DNA of 64,000 nt from Pseudomonadota bacterium (GCA_018240745.1 JAFEFF010000174.1:30588-94587), one strand, 5' to 3'; positions 45,144 to 55,037 are shown, counted from the first letter of the stretch. Numbers and translations: made by a program. The notes: a model not told the origin generated them from the letters alone.

Positions 45144-45323
45144 CACGCCCCTCAGGATTCCTCCCTGCGCGCAGCGCGGGGAGGTGGCGCGTCAGCATTT
45201 CACGCTTCGCGTAAAATGCTCTATCCGCGACGGGGTCAGAAGCAGCGGTCGTGTTGCTGCCCCTGACCCCTCCGTCAGCGTATGACGCTGACACCTCCCC
45301 GCGCTTTGCGCAGGGAGGAAGAC
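45144..45323. repeat. 180-bp dispersed repeat, copy 1
   Basis: Begins CACGCCCCTCAGGATTCC and ends GGAGGAAGAC. It contains hairpins CCTCCCTGCGCGC/GCGCGGGGAGG and CACCTCCCCGCGC/GCGCAGGGAGG near each end and a GACCCCTCCGTCAGCG-type inner segment. The reverse complement of 57306-57484 matches it almost throughout. No ORF in it looks real; it resembles a MITE or composite palindromic element. Confidence 0.88.
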
Positions 45324-45339
45324 GGAGCCGGCGCCAGCG

Positions 45340-46971
45340 CTACGCCGTCGGCAGCTTGTAGCTCTGGAAGTGCTTGCGCAGCTCGGTCTTGAGGATCTTG
45401 CCGGTGGCGCCGTGCGGGATCTGCTCGATGAACTGCACGTCGTCGGGCATCCACCACTTGGCGATCTTGCCGTTGAGGTACTTGATCAGATCGTCCTTGG
45501 TGACGGTGGCCCCGGGCCGCTTGACGACGATCAGCAGCGGGCGCTCGTCCCACTTCGGGTGCGCGACGCCGATCACCGCCGCCTCGGCGACGCCCGGGCA
45601 GCCCATCGCCGCGTTCTCGAGATCGATCGAGCTGATCCATTCGCCGCCCGACTTGATGACGTCCTTCGAGCGGTCGGTGATGACGACCGATCCGTCGCTC
45701 TCGATCTTGCAGACGTCGCCGGTCATGAACCAGTCGTCCTCGAGGAACTGGCTCTTGCCTTCGCCCTTCATGTAGCCCTTTACGATCCACGGCCCGCGCA
45801 CCACCAGGTTGCCGGAGACGCTGCCGTCCTGCGGCAGGTCGTTGCCGGCGTCGTCGATGATCTTGATCTCGCAGCCGAACACCGGCCGGCCGGCCTTGGC
45901 GGTGATGGCGAAACGCTCCTCGTCGGGCAGGTCGCGCTCGCCGCGATTGAAGCGCGTCGTCGTGCCGAGCGGGCTCATCTCGGTCATGCCCCAGCCCTGG
46001 ACCACCTCGACCTCGTGCTCCTTCCAGAAGCGCGAGATCATGCTGATCGGCACGGCCGAGCCGCCGATCAAGGTGCGCTTGACCGACGACATCTTGAGCT
46101 TGTTCTGCGCGCAGTAGTCGAGCAGCGCGAGCCACACGGTCGGCACGCCGGCGCTCAAGGTCACCTGCTCCTTGTCGAGCAGCTCGTAGATGCTGGCGCC
46201 GTCGAGCTTGGGACCGGGGAACACGAGCTTGGCGCCGCTGATCGGCGCGCCGTAGACGAGCCCCCACGCGTTGGCATGGAACATCGGCACCACCGGCAGG
46301 AGCGTCGTGTCGGGATCGAGCGGGATGACCGCTCCGTGGCCCGACATCATGGTGTGGATCATGGTCGAGCGATGCGAGTAGAGCACGCCCTTCGGGTTGC
46401 CCGTGGTGCCGGAGGTGTAGCAGAGCGACGACGCCGTATTCTCGTCGAAGTCGGGCCAGCGAAGCGTGCCCGGCTTGTCCGCGATCAGCTCCTCGTAGCA
46501 CAGCAGGTTGGGGATCTTGCTCGCGGCCGGCATGTGCGCCCGGTCGGTCATGACCACGACGTGCTTTACCGTCTTGAGATGCGGGAACACGCCTTCGACG
46601 ATCGGCAGCAGGTTGAGGTCGACGAAGATGACCTGATCCTCGGCATGGTTGGCGATGTAGGCCACATGCTCGGGCGCGAGACGCGGGTTGATGGTGTGCA
46701 GCACGGCGCCGAGGCCGGAGATGCCGAAATAGAGCTCGAAGTGGCGGTGCGTGTTCCAGGCGAGCGTGCCGACGCGATCGCCGAGCTTGATGCCCAGGCC
46801 TTGCAATGCCTCCGCCACCTGCTTGGCGCGCTTGTGCGCGGCGCGATAGCCGTAGCGATGGATCGGCCCCTCGACGGTACGGGTGACGATCTCGACGTCC
46901 GGGTAGTAACGGGCGGCGAAATCGATGATCTGCGAAATCAGCAGCGGACGGTCTTGCATCAGGCCGAGCAT
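45340..46971 (-). CDS. Fatty-acid-CoA ligase (AMP-forming), AlkK-like
   Basis: A 543-residue ANL-superfamily ligase. The P-loop is [20 protein letters not shown] (around 180-199), followed by GWGMTEMSPLG and FMTGDVCKIESDG, with [17 protein letters not shown] and the C-terminal catalytic lysine in [11 protein letters not shown]. It resembles medium/long-chain acyl-CoA ligases of the AlkK type. It is paralogous to the ligase at 49156 over its whole length and is the last gene of the ligase-oxygenase-enolase-ligase unit. Confidence 0.92.
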   Translation of the reverse strand: MLGLMQDRPLLISQIIDFAARYYPDVEIVTRTVEGPIHRYGYRAAHKRAKQVAEALQGLGIKLGDRVGTLAWNTHRHFELYFGISGLGAVLHTINPRLAPEHVAYIANHAEDQVIFVDLNLLPIVEGVFPHLKTVKHVVVMTDRAHMPAASKIPNLLCYEELIADKPGTLRWPDFDENTASSLCYTSGTTGNPKGVLYSHRSTMIHTMMSGHGAVIPLDPDTTLLPVVPMFHANAWGLVYGAPISGAKLVFPGPKLDGASIYELLDKEQVTLSAGVPTVWLALLDYCAQNKLKMSSVKRTLIGGSAVPISMISRFWKEHEVEVVQGWGMTEMSPLGTTTRFNRGERDLPDEERFAITAKAGRPVFGCEIKIIDDAGNDLPQDGSVSGNLVVRGPWIVKGYMKGEGKSQFLEDDWFMTGDVCKIESDGSVVITDRSKDVIKSGGEWISSIDLENAAMGCPGVAEAAVIGVAHPKWDERPLLIVVKRPGATVTKDDLIKYLNGKIAKWWMPDDVQFIEQIPHGATGKILKTELRKHFQSYKLPTA

Positions 46972-46984
46972 GGCGTTTCCTCGT

Positions 46985-48163
46985 CTACACGTGCCGCTCG
47001 ATATGAAGGCTTCTGAGATTGGCGAGCGGCTTCAGGTCTGGTTCTAGACCGAGTCCCTGCCCGCCGGGAAGGGAAACGCAACCGTCCGTTATGGTCATGA
47101 GATTTTGCAGCACGCCTTCCCGCAGCGGGTTCGCGTTGGCGTCGACCTCGAGCAGGCCGGGGCCGCGCACCGCGGCCAGCAAGTGCAAAGAGTGCATCAG
47201 TCCGATCCCGCCGCCGAGATAGTGCGGGCAGAAGGTGCGGCCGGCTGCCAGCGCCGCCTTCGCGACCGGCAGGCAGCCCGAGTGGCCACCCCATTTGGCG
47301 GCGTCGGGCTGGATGACGCCAAACAGGCTGGAGTCGATCATGGCCTGGAATGCGCCTGCTCCGCGCACATTCTCGCCCCCGGCGAGCGGCGCGCGGGCGA
47401 GGGCGGCGACCTGCGTCCATTCGGGCGCCGGGCGGTCCGCGCAAAGCGGCTCCTCGATCCAGACCAGCGGGAAGTCTGCAAGGCAGGGCAGCATCGCCGC
47501 GGCGGAATTCAGGTCCCAGCCCTGGTTGACGTCGGCCATCAGCCGCTCGTCGCTGGTGAGCGAGGCGGCGACCGGCTTCAGCGAGCCGAGGTCGGTCTCC
47601 ATCCCGAAGCCGATCTTGAGCTTGAAGGCGCGATGGCCGTCGGCGCGCATATGCTCGACGGTGCGGAAGGCGGCCTCGCCCGGGTTGATGCCCGAGGCAT
47701 AGACCGGCACCGGCGCATCGTCCCGGCCGCCGAGCGACCGCCACAGCGGCAGGCCGCGCTTGCGGGCGCGCAGGTCGTGGACAGCGAGGTCGAGTCCGGC
47801 GAGGGCCGCCGAGAAGGCGCCGGCATCGCCGCTCTGGATTCGCAGAACATGCAACGTGCGCTCGATGTCGTTCCACAGCGCCACCGGATCGTCGACCGAC
47901 TGGCCGAGCGCGCGCGGTGCGATGATGTCGGCGAACAGCAGGGCGCGATGCTCGGCGGCGGCGTTGGGAAAGTTGCACCAGATCTCGCCCCAGCCGCGCG
48001 CGCCGTCGGAATCCTCGACGCGCACGAACACCGCGCCGCGCTCGGTCATCGTGCCGAACGAGGTGCGGACCGGTTCCTTGATCGGGGTGCGGAAGACGTG
48101 GGCTTCGACGCGCGCCAGGGTCGCGGCACGCGAGGTTGTCGGTTGGGTCGTCGGCTCGTTCAA
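46985..48163 (-). CDS. Mandelate racemase/muconate lactonizing enzyme family protein
   Basis: A 392-residue enolase-superfamily enzyme. Catalytic features: KxK motif in AFKLKIG (first and second Lys), metal ligands D in LMADVNQGWD, E in VWIEEPL and E in AGGENVRG, then His in FCPHYLGGG, the arrangement of the mandelate racemase subgroup. The TTG start overlaps the oxygenase stop (TTGA at 48160-48163). The long frame upstream of this point belongs to other genes. Substrate unknown, presumably a carboxylate acid made or used by its operon partners. Confidence 0.85.
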   Translation of the reverse strand: MNEPTTQPTTSRAATLARVEAHVFRTPIKEPVRTSFGTMTERGAVFVRVEDSDGARGWGEIWCNFPNAAAEHRALLFADIIAPRALGQSVDDPVALWNDIERTLHVLRIQSGDAGAFSAALAGLDLAVHDLRARKRGLPLWRSLGGRDDAPVPVYASGINPGEAAFRTVEHMRADGHRAFKLKIGFGMETDLGSLKPVAASLTSDERLMADVNQGWDLNSAAAMLPCLADFPLVWIEEPLCADRPAPEWTQVAALARAPLAGGENVRGAGAFQAMIDSSLFGVIQPDAAKWGGHSGCLPVAKAALAAGRTFCPHYLGGGIGLMHSLHLLAAVRGPGLLEVDANANPLREGVLQNLMTITDGCVSLPGGQGLGLEPDLKPLANLRSLHIERHV

Positions 48164-49140
48164 TCGGCCGCCTGGGCTTCGTTCAGCACGTCGTAGTTCC
48201 GCTTCTGATACCAGACCATGTAGTCGGTGTAGTAGGTCGTCGGGTACTTGGGCGGCCTGTCGGGGCCGACGGTGGTCGGCACGGCGGCGACCGGCCAGTC
48301 GATGTTGCTGTCGCAGAAGAACGGGATGGCGTAGCGCTCGCTGCCGCTCCTGTTGATCGCGCGATGCGGCGTGGCGAGGAAGACGTCGTTGGTCCAGCGC
48401 TGCAGCATCTGGCCGCCGTTGACGACATAGGCGTCCGGGATCGCCGGCGCGTCGATCCACTTGCCGCTCTGGGTGCGGATCGACAGGCCCGGCACGTCGT
48501 TGGGCGCGAGCAGGGTGAGGAAGCTGGTGTCGGTGTGCGGCGCCAGGCCGAACTCGTCGACCACCGGTCCGTCCTGGTGCGGATAGTGGGTCATCCGCAG
48601 CGAATACTGCGGGTCCTGGAAGGCCGCGTCGAAGTACTGTGCCGGCAGGTCGAGCGCGCGCGCATAGACGCGCACCATCTTCTGGACCAGCCGCTCCATC
48701 GTCTGGTTGTAGTCGAGGATGACGTCGCGGAAACCCGGCAGGTCCGGCCAGCGGTTGAGCCCGCGGAAGCGCCGGTTGGACAGCACGTCGGGATGATCCG
48801 GCGACAATTCGCGCTTCACGAAGAAGGCTTCGTTGAGGTTGGGCTTGGTGCCGGCCTGGACGGTCGAGGTGCGCAACGTGTTGCCGCGCATCGGCATGTA
48901 GCCGGTGCTGTGCTGGTCGATCTTCAGCGCCAGCTTCTTTTCGATCGGCTGGGCGTGGAAGCGCTTCACCTGCTCGAATGTCGCGCGGATCTTCTCGCGC
49001 GGCACGCCGTGATTGACGATGAAGTAGAAGCCGATCTCGGTGAGGGCGAAGCGAAGTTCGCTGGCCGTGCGGTCGAGCGCGCCCGACTCGCCGGCGAGAT
49101 AGGGGCCGAGATCGATGACGGGAATCGTTTCGGTGGACAT
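48160..49140 (-). CDS. Isopenicillin N synthase-type 2OG-Fe(II) oxygenase
   Basis: A 326-residue member of the DIOX_N/2OG-FeII_Oxy family. N-terminal IPVIDLGPYL and GFYFIVNHGVP; iron ligands H202 and D204 in PHTDTSF and H259 in TPHRA. The usual RxS 2OG-binding motif is RYA here (RYAIPFF). The paralogue at 55890 has the same change. It is co-translated with the enolase-superfamily gene and starts 15 bases after ligase 2. Likely hydroxylates or desaturates a small acid; the substrate is unknown. Confidence 0.88.
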   Translation of the reverse strand: MSTETIPVIDLGPYLAGESGALDRTASELRFALTEIGFYFIVNHGVPREKIRATFEQVKRFHAQPIEKKLALKIDQHSTGYMPMRGNTLRTSTVQAGTKPNLNEAFFVKRELSPDHPDVLSNRRFRGLNRWPDLPGFRDVILDYNQTMERLVQKMVRVYARALDLPAQYFDAAFQDPQYSLRMTHYPHQDGPVVDEFGLAPHTDTSFLTLLAPNDVPGLSIRTQSGKWIDAPAIPDAYVVNGGQMLQRWTNDVFLATPHRAINRSGSERYAIPFFCDSNIDWPVAAVPTTVGPDRPPKYPTTYYTDYMVWYQKRNYDVLNEAQAAD

Positions 49141-49155
49141 GGCCCCGAGGATACC

Positions 49156-50802
49156 TCAGGCGGTCGGCAGCTTGTAGGCCTTGAAGTCCTCCCGCAGCCG
49201 CGTCTTGAGGATTTTCCCGGTTGCGGTGTGCGGAATCGCCTCGACGAACTGCACGTCGTCGGGGAGCCACCATTTCGCCACCCTGGTCGACAGGAACTCG
49301 ATCAGCGCCGCCTTGTCGATCGCGGCATCCGGCTTCTTCTGCACGATCAGGAGAGGCCGCTCGTCCCATTTGGGGTGCGCGACGCCGATCACCGCCGCCT
49401 CGGCGACCGCCGGATGGGCCATCGCGGCATTCTCGAGATCGATCGAGCTGATCCATTCGCCGCCCGACTTGATGACGTCCTTCGAGCGGTCGGTGATCTG
49501 CATGTAGCCGTCGGGGTCGATGGTGGCGACATCGCCGGTCGGGAACCAATCGCCTCCGCCATGCCTGTCGGGGCGCAAGACGTTGCCGCCTTCGCCCTTG
49601 AAGTAGCCGTTGGTGATCCAGGGGCCGCGCACCAGGAGATCGCCGAATGCCTTGCCGTCGCGCGGCAGCTCGTTGCCGGCGTCGTCGACGATCTTCATCT
49701 CGACGCCGTACGGCGGCCGGCCCTGCTTGAGACGGACGGCGAAGCGGTCCTTCTCCGGCCACTCGGCGTGCTTGGCCTTGGGATGGTTGACCGAGCCCAG
49801 CGGGCTCATCTCGCTCATGCCCCAGGCGTGGAGCACCTCGACGCCGTACTCCTTGTCGAAGGCCTCGATCATGGCGGGCGGCGCCGCCGAGCCGCCGATC
49901 ACGGCGTACTTGACCGTCGAGAGCTTGAGCTTGTTGGCCTGCATGTACTGCAGCAGCGCCAGCCAGACCGTCGGCACGCCGGCCGTGAAGCTCACCTTTT
50001 CCTTCTCGAACAGCTCGTAGAGGCTGGCGCCGTCGAGCGCGACGCCCGGGAAGACGAGCTTCGCTCCGACCATCGCCGCGGTGTAGGGCAGGCCCCATGC
50101 GTTGACATGGAACATCGGCACGACCGGCAGCACCACCGAGCGCGCCGAAATGCCAAGCGTGTCGGGCAGCGCCGCGGCATAGGCATGCAGCACCGTCGAA
50201 CGATGGGAGTAGAGCACGCCCTTCGGATTGCCGGTGGTGCCCGAGGTGTAGCAGAGCGAGGAGGCGGTGCGCTCGTCGAACACCGGCCACTCGTAGGTGC
50301 CGGGCTGGCCCTCGATCAGTTCCTCGTAGACCAGAAGGTTCGGGATCTCGACGTCCTTCGGCAGATGCGCGCGGTCGGTCATCGCCACGACGTGGCGGAC
50401 GGTCTTGAACTGGCTGTGCAGCTTCTCGACCATCGGCAGCAGGTTGAGGTCGACGAACAGGAGCTGATCCTCGGCGTGGTTTACGATGTAGACGATCTGC
50501 TCGGGGAACAGGCGCGGATTGATGGTGTGACAGACGCCGCCCATGCCCGAGATGCCGTAGTAGAGCTCGAAGTGGCGATAGCCGTTCCACGCCAGGGTGC
50601 CGATGCGGTCGCCCGGCTCGATGCCGAGCGCCAGCAGCGCCTCGGCCATCTTCTTCGCCCGCACCCGCGCGTCCGTGTAGGTGTAGCGATGGATGCCACC
50701 CTCGACGGTGCGCGAGACGATCTCCGTGTCGCCATGGTTCTGGGCGGCGTGGTCGATCAGCTGCTGGATCAGAAGCGGGCGATCCTGCATCAGGCCAAAC
50801 AT
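49156..50802 (-). CDS. Fatty-acid-CoA ligase (AMP-forming), AlkK-like, paralogue
   Basis: A 548-residue ligase with all ANL motifs: [62 protein letters not shown] and [10 protein letters not shown]. Very similar to the ligase at 45340, including the opening LMQDRPLLI. First gene of the unit with the oxygenase (15 bases apart). Duplication of a ligase at both ends of one operon is unusual. Confidence 0.92.
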   Translation of the reverse strand: MFGLMQDRPLLIQQLIDHAAQNHGDTEIVSRTVEGGIHRYTYTDARVRAKKMAEALLALGIEPGDRIGTLAWNGYRHFELYYGISGMGGVCHTINPRLFPEQIVYIVNHAEDQLLFVDLNLLPMVEKLHSQFKTVRHVVAMTDRAHLPKDVEIPNLLVYEELIEGQPGTYEWPVFDERTASSLCYTSGTTGNPKGVLYSHRSTVLHAYAAALPDTLGISARSVVLPVVPMFHVNAWGLPYTAAMVGAKLVFPGVALDGASLYELFEKEKVSFTAGVPTVWLALLQYMQANKLKLSTVKYAVIGGSAAPPAMIEAFDKEYGVEVLHAWGMSEMSPLGSVNHPKAKHAEWPEKDRFAVRLKQGRPPYGVEMKIVDDAGNELPRDGKAFGDLLVRGPWITNGYFKGEGGNVLRPDRHGGGDWFPTGDVATIDPDGYMQITDRSKDVIKSGGEWISSIDLENAAMAHPAVAEAAVIGVAHPKWDERPLLIVQKKPDAAIDKAALIEFLSTRVAKWWLPDDVQFVEAIPHTATGKILKTRLREDFKAYKLPTA

Positions 50803-50892
50803 CGGGCGTTCTCTCCAAGACTGAATTTGCCGCCGAGCCTAGCAGAAAGCCGCTACTGGCGAGAGGCGGCATTCTGGCCTACGGTTTCGCGG

Positions 50893-52869
50893 ATGATGCG
50901 TAAACACGTGTTACTGCTGGCTTTTCCGGCCGTCACGCTGGCCAGCGGCGACGCCTGGGCCCAGGCGTCGACGTTCGGGGCCAGCGAAGGGATGCTGGCG
51001 CCGATGCTGCGTGAATTGAGCGATCGCATCGATCTGGTGTTCGCCAACCTGCCGGCCTTCTTCGGCTATCTCGCGGGGCTGCCCGGTGTGATCGGCCTGC
51101 GCGGCGCCGCGCTGCTGGCCGGCATCGTGGTGGCGGGCCTCGCCGCGGAAGGGCTGACGCGCATCGTCCTCAGGCGCGCCCGGCTCGGCGTGTTCGAACG
51201 CCATGCCGGCGACTCGCCGCTGCGGGCGTTCTTCCACGGCGCCGCCCTCGACCTCGCCGCCCTGATCGCCCTGTGGATCGCGGCGCGCCTGGTGGCCGGT
51301 CGGGCCGGCGTGCCGGGCGGCATGTACGGGACGCTGGCGCAGCACATCCTGCTGGCGCTGCTCTACTGGCGCGGCCTCAACTTCATCTTCCGCATCTGGC
51401 TGCAGCCCGCCGCTCCGGAAGGCCGCATTGCGCCGGTCGACGATGCGACCGCGTCGCGCCTGCTGAACGGCATGAACGTGGTGATCCTGCTGCCTCTGCT
51501 GCTGCGCCAGATGGTGCTGTTCATGCAGGCGACCAATGCGGCGCCGGTGGTGCAGTCGATTGCCGTGCTGATCGCCGTGCCGGTGGTCGGCGCCGGCCTG
51601 GTCTACACGGTCTGGCACTGGCGCCACGAGATGGGCGCCTGGCTCGCCGGCATGGTCAACCCCAAGTCGGCCTTCTCCGCCATGAGGGTGGGCTTCGCGC
51701 ACAGCTGGTGGGTCGCGGGTCTGCTCTTCTATCTGGTGTCCGGCCTGGCGGCCATGCTGGCGGCCGTGACCGATCGGCCGGCCGCGATGCACGGCGTGGG
51801 CAGCGTCGAGTCGATGCTGTTCTTCCTGCTGCTGCTGGAGACGCTGATTCACCGCCTGACGCGCCACCTGCCGATGGAGGCCCCGACGGTGACCGACGTC
51901 ATCGCGGGCTGCGTGCGGCTGGCGCTGCGGCTGCTGGTGCTGGTGGTCACGGTCGATGCCGTGCTGATCGGCGCGCTCGGCATGATGAGCCCGGCCGATT
52001 GGGCGCCGCATGCCCGCGCGATCCGGGTCGCCGCGCTGTCGCTCTTCATCACCTACGTGCTGTGGCGGTTCCTCAAGTACCGCATGGATCGCTACATCGC
52101 CGACAACCCGCTGCCGGCGGCCGGCTTCGATCCCGACGCGGACGACGACGCGCCGGCCGCGGCGTCGCGGCTGCGCACCATCATGCCGGTGGTCCGGGTC
52201 ACGGTCGGCGTCACCCTGCTGATCCTGGGCAGCCTGCTGGTGCTGTCGCAGCTCGGCGTCAACATCACGCCGCTGATCGCCGGTTTCTCGGTGCTGGGCC
52301 TGGCCGTGTCCTTCGGCAGCCAGTCGCTGGTGCGCGACATCGTCTCGGGCATCTTCTTCCTCGCCGAGGATTCGTTCCGGGTCGGCGAGTACATCGACGG
52401 CAGCAAGGTCAAGGGCACGGTCGAGGGCTTCTCGGTGCGCTCGATCCGACTGCGCCACCAGAACGGCCAGCTGCACATCGTGCCGTTCGGCCAGCTCACC
52501 CACATCACCAACTTCAGCCGCGACTGGACGACCGTGAAGTTCAACCTGGCGTTCGCGCTCAACACCGACATCGAGCTGCTGCGCAAGACGGTGAAGAAGA
52601 TCGGGCTCGAGATGATGGCCGAGCCGCAGTGGCAGAAGGAACTGCTTCAGCCCCTCAAGATGCAGGGTCTGGTCGACATCAAGGACGCCTCGCTGATCGT
52701 CCGCTTCAAGTTCACGGCCAGGCCGAAGAACCCGAGCATGGTCCAGCGCATGGCGATCCGGCGCATGTACGAGGCCCTGCCCAAGCTCGGCATCGAATTC
52801 GCCCGGCCGCCCTATGCGGCGTTCCCGTTCGGCGGCATCGACCCGGCGGCGCGTGCCGCCGCGCAGTAA
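50893..52869 (+). CDS. Mechanosensitive ion channel (MscS family, large form)
   Basis: A 658-residue membrane protein with a signal peptide-like N-terminus, eight or more helices, then the MscS domain (about 430-620). The pore-lining region is LGVNITPLIAGFSVLGLAVSFGSQSLVRDIVSGIFFL, followed by the beta domain VGEYIDGSKVKGTVEGFSVRSIRLRHQNGQLHIVPFGQLTHITNFS. It releases solutes on osmotic downshock. ATG 50893 is used; another ATG follows at once. Divergent from the ligase gene with 90 bases. Confidence 0.9.
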   Translation: MMRKHVLLLAFPAVTLASGDAWAQASTFGASEGMLAPMLRELSDRIDLVFANLPAFFGYLAGLPGVIGLRGAALLAGIVVAGLAAEGLTRIVLRRARLGVFERHAGDSPLRAFFHGAALDLAALIALWIAARLVAGRAGVPGGMYGTLAQHILLALLYWRGLNFIFRIWLQPAAPEGRIAPVDDATASRLLNGMNVVILLPLLLRQMVLFMQATNAAPVVQSIAVLIAVPVVGAGLVYTVWHWRHEMGAWLAGMVNPKSAFSAMRVGFAHSWWVAGLLFYLVSGLAAMLAAVTDRPAAMHGVGSVESMLFFLLLLETLIHRLTRHLPMEAPTVTDVIAGCVRLALRLLVLVVTVDAVLIGALGMMSPADWAPHARAIRVAALSLFITYVLWRFLKYRMDRYIADNPLPAAGFDPDADDDAPAAASRLRTIMPVVRVTVGVTLLILGSLLVLSQLGVNITPLIAGFSVLGLAVSFGSQSLVRDIVSGIFFLAEDSFRVGEYIDGSKVKGTVEGFSVRSIRLRHQNGQLHIVPFGQLTHITNFSRDWTTVKFNLAFALNTDIELLRKTVKKIGLEMMAEPQWQKELLQPLKMQGLVDIKDASLIVRFKFTARPKNPSMVQRMAIRRMYEALPKLGIEFARPPYAAFPFGGIDPAARAAAQ

Positions 52870-52890
52870 CCCACCCCCAAGGAGATACCC

Positions 52891-53838
52891 ATGGAAAAAC
52901 GCAAGCTCGGCAAGTCAGGTCTCGAATTCGCCCCGATCGCGTTCGGCGGCAATGTGTTCGGCTGGACCGCCGACGAAGCCACCTCGCATCGGCTGCTCGA
53001 CGCCTTCGTCGATGCCGGCTTCTCCTTCATCGACACCGCCGACGTCTATTCGCGCTGGTATCCGGGCAACAAGGGCGGCGAGTCGGAGGCCATCATCGGC
53101 ACCTGGCTGAAGAAGAACCCGGGCAAGCGCGACAAGGTCCAGGTCGCCACCAAGTGCGGCATGGTGCCGGAGCAGGGTGCGCTGAAGCGCGACCACATCA
53201 AATGGTCGGTCGACGAGTCGCTGAAGCGGCTCAATACCGACCGCATCGACCTGTTCCAGTCGCACAAGGACGACAAGGCGACGCCGCTCGAGGAGACGCT
53301 GTCGACCTACGGCGAGCTGGTGAAGGCGGGCAAGATCCGCTTCATCGGCGCCTCCAACTACGAGGCGCCGCGGCTCGCCGAGGCGGCCAGGATCTCGAAG
53401 GAGAAGGGCCTGCCGCGCTACGAGAGCCTGCAGCCGCATTACAATCTGATGGAGCGCGGCCTGTTCGAGGGCGCGCTCGAGAACGAGTGCCTGAAGGAGC
53501 AGATCGGCGTCATCCCGTACTACTCGCTGGCCTCGGGTTTCCTGAGCGGCAAGTACCGCTCGGAGGCCGATGTCGGCGAGGCCAAGCGGGGCGCCGGCGT
53601 GAAGAAATACATCAACCCCAAGGGGCTCGGCGTGCTGAAGGCGCTCGACGAGGTGTCGAAGAAGCACAACGTCGACAACACGCAGGTGACCCTGGCCTGG
53701 CTGCTGCAGCGCAAGGCGATCACCGCGCCGATCGTTTCGGCCACCAGCCTGCAGCAGCTCAAGGACCTGATCGCGGCGCCGGACGTCAAGCTCGACGCCG
53801 AGGATGTCGCCAGGATCGACAAGGCCAGTGCGCCCTGA
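52891..53838 (+). CDS. Aldo/keto reductase
   Basis: A 315-residue NADPH oxidoreductase of the YajO/Tas-like AKR group: MEKRKLGKSGLEFAPIAFGG, catalytic FIDTADVYSRWYPG (Asp, Tyr), ATKCGM (Lys) and FQSHKDD, with the His replaced in the usual way. The C-terminal VSATSLQQLKDLIAA is the NADPH loop. ATG at 52891 with AAGGAGA upstream. Follows the MscS gene after 21 bases; the substrate is unknown. Confidence 0.88.
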   Translation: MEKRKLGKSGLEFAPIAFGGNVFGWTADEATSHRLLDAFVDAGFSFIDTADVYSRWYPGNKGGESEAIIGTWLKKNPGKRDKVQVATKCGMVPEQGALKRDHIKWSVDESLKRLNTDRIDLFQSHKDDKATPLEETLSTYGELVKAGKIRFIGASNYEAPRLAEAARISKEKGLPRYESLQPHYNLMERGLFEGALENECLKEQIGVIPYYSLASGFLSGKYRSEADVGEAKRGAGVKKYINPKGLGVLKALDEVSKKHNVDNTQVTLAWLLQRKAITAPIVSATSLQQLKDLIAAPDVKLDAEDVARIDKASAP

Positions 53839-53848
53839 TCATCCCCCC

Positions 53849-53926
53849 GCTGGGGACGCGCAATTCCAGTTGCGCGTCTTCGGCTGCAACAGACAATGGC
53901 GCGTCACTGGAGTGACGCGCCCCAGC
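53849..53926. repeat. 78-bp double-hairpin palindrome
   Basis: Outer arms GCTGGGG (53849) and CCCCAGC (53926) enclose hairpins GACGCGCAA/TTGCGCGTC and GGCGCGTCACT/AGTGACGCGCC. It lies between the AKR stop and the persulfide dioxygenase start and may act as a terminator or as a repetitive palindrome. Confidence 0.8.
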
Positions 53927-53943
53927 GCAAGAGACCGCTACTC

Positions 53944-55017
53944 ATGCTGATCTTCCGCCAGCTCTTCGACCCGACGTCGTCGACCTATACCTACCTTCTG
54001 GGCTGTTCGGTCACCAGGGAAGCGGTGCTGATCGACCCGGTGTTCGAGCAGGTGCGGCGCGACGATGCCCTGATCGGCGAGCTGGGGCTCAGCCTCAAGT
54101 GGTCGCTGGAGACGCACGTCCATGCCGACCACGTCACCGGAGCCTGGCTCCTGAAGCAGCGCGAGGGCTGCCAGATCGCGCTCGCCGAGGCGAGCGGCGC
54201 CACCGGGGCCGACCGCCTGCTGAAGGACGGCGACCGCATCGAGTTCGGCCGCCGCGCGCTCGAGGTGCGGGCAACGCCGGGCCACACCAGCGGCTGCCTG
54301 ACCTACGTGCTCGACGACGAGAGCATGGCCTTCACCGGCGACTGCATCATGATCCGCGGCTCCGGCCGCACCGACTTCCAGCAGGGTGACCCGCGCGCGC
54401 TCTACCGCTCGGTGCGCAGCCGCATCTTCTGCCTGCCCGAGACCTGCCTGCTCTATCCGGCGCACGACTATCGCGGCCTCACCGCGACCAGCGTCGCCGA
54501 GGAGAAGAAGTTCAATCCCCGGCTCGGCGGAGAGGTCGGCGAGGGCGACTATGTCGGCTATATGAAGAACCTCGACCTGCCGCACCCGAAGAAGATCGAC
54601 GAGGCGGTGCCGGCCAATCTGCGCTGCGGCCAGCCGGGCAACGAAGCCGGCGCGCTGCACGATCCGGATTGGGCGCCATTGCGCTTCACCTTCTCCGGTG
54701 TCTGGGAGGTCGAGCCGCACTGGCTGGAGGAGAACCTCTCCAAGGTCCATGTGCTCGACGTGCGCGAGCCCAGCGAGTTCACCGGGCCGCTCGGCCATAT
54801 CCGGGGCGCTCAGCTCCTGCCGTTGGGCGAGCTTGCCGCCAAGGCCGGGGAGATTCCGAAGGACAAGCCGATCGTCGCCGTCTGCCGCGCCGGCAGTCGC
54901 TCGGCGCACGCCACCGCGATCCTGCTCAAGGCCGGCCTCAGCGACGTCGCCAACCTGCCGGGCGGCATGCTGCGCTGGCGGGCCGAAGGCCGCAGCGTCG
55001 AGGGCGGCTCGCTCTAG
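53944..55017 (+). CDS. Persulfide dioxygenase-rhodanese fusion
   Basis: A 357-residue fusion. The ETHE1-like MBL domain has metal ligands H58, H60, D62, H63 (HVHADHVTGA), H114 (GHTSGC), D133 (TGDCIM) and H174 (YPAHDY). The C-terminal rhodanese domain (about 260-350) has active Cys314 in CRAGSRS. This matches the PRF enzymes that oxidise glutathione persulfide and transfer sulfane sulfur. ATG 53944 is chosen since an upstream frame would start inside the palindrome. Confidence 0.9.
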   Translation: MLIFRQLFDPTSSTYTYLLGCSVTREAVLIDPVFEQVRRDDALIGELGLSLKWSLETHVHADHVTGAWLLKQREGCQIALAEASGATGADRLLKDGDRIEFGRRALEVRATPGHTSGCLTYVLDDESMAFTGDCIMIRGSGRTDFQQGDPRALYRSVRSRIFCLPETCLLYPAHDYRGLTATSVAEEKKFNPRLGGEVGEGDYVGYMKNLDLPHPKKIDEAVPANLRCGQPGNEAGALHDPDWAPLRFTFSGVWEVEPHWLEENLSKVHVLDVREPSEFTGPLGHIRGAQLLPLGELAAKAGEIPKDKPIVAVCRAGSRSAHATAILLKAGLSDVANLPGGMLRWRAEGRSVEGGSL

Positions 55018-55037
55018 AACGACAAGAGGAGGAGGTC

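Noticed and set aside
46985..50872. A 1295-residue open frame on the minus strand
   Set aside because: Most of it is the shadow of the ligase and oxygenase genes; only the last 392 codons are the real enolase-superfamily gene.
48136..52869. A 1577-residue plus-strand frame
   Set aside because: Everything before 50893 is antisense to recognised genes; only the MscS part is real.
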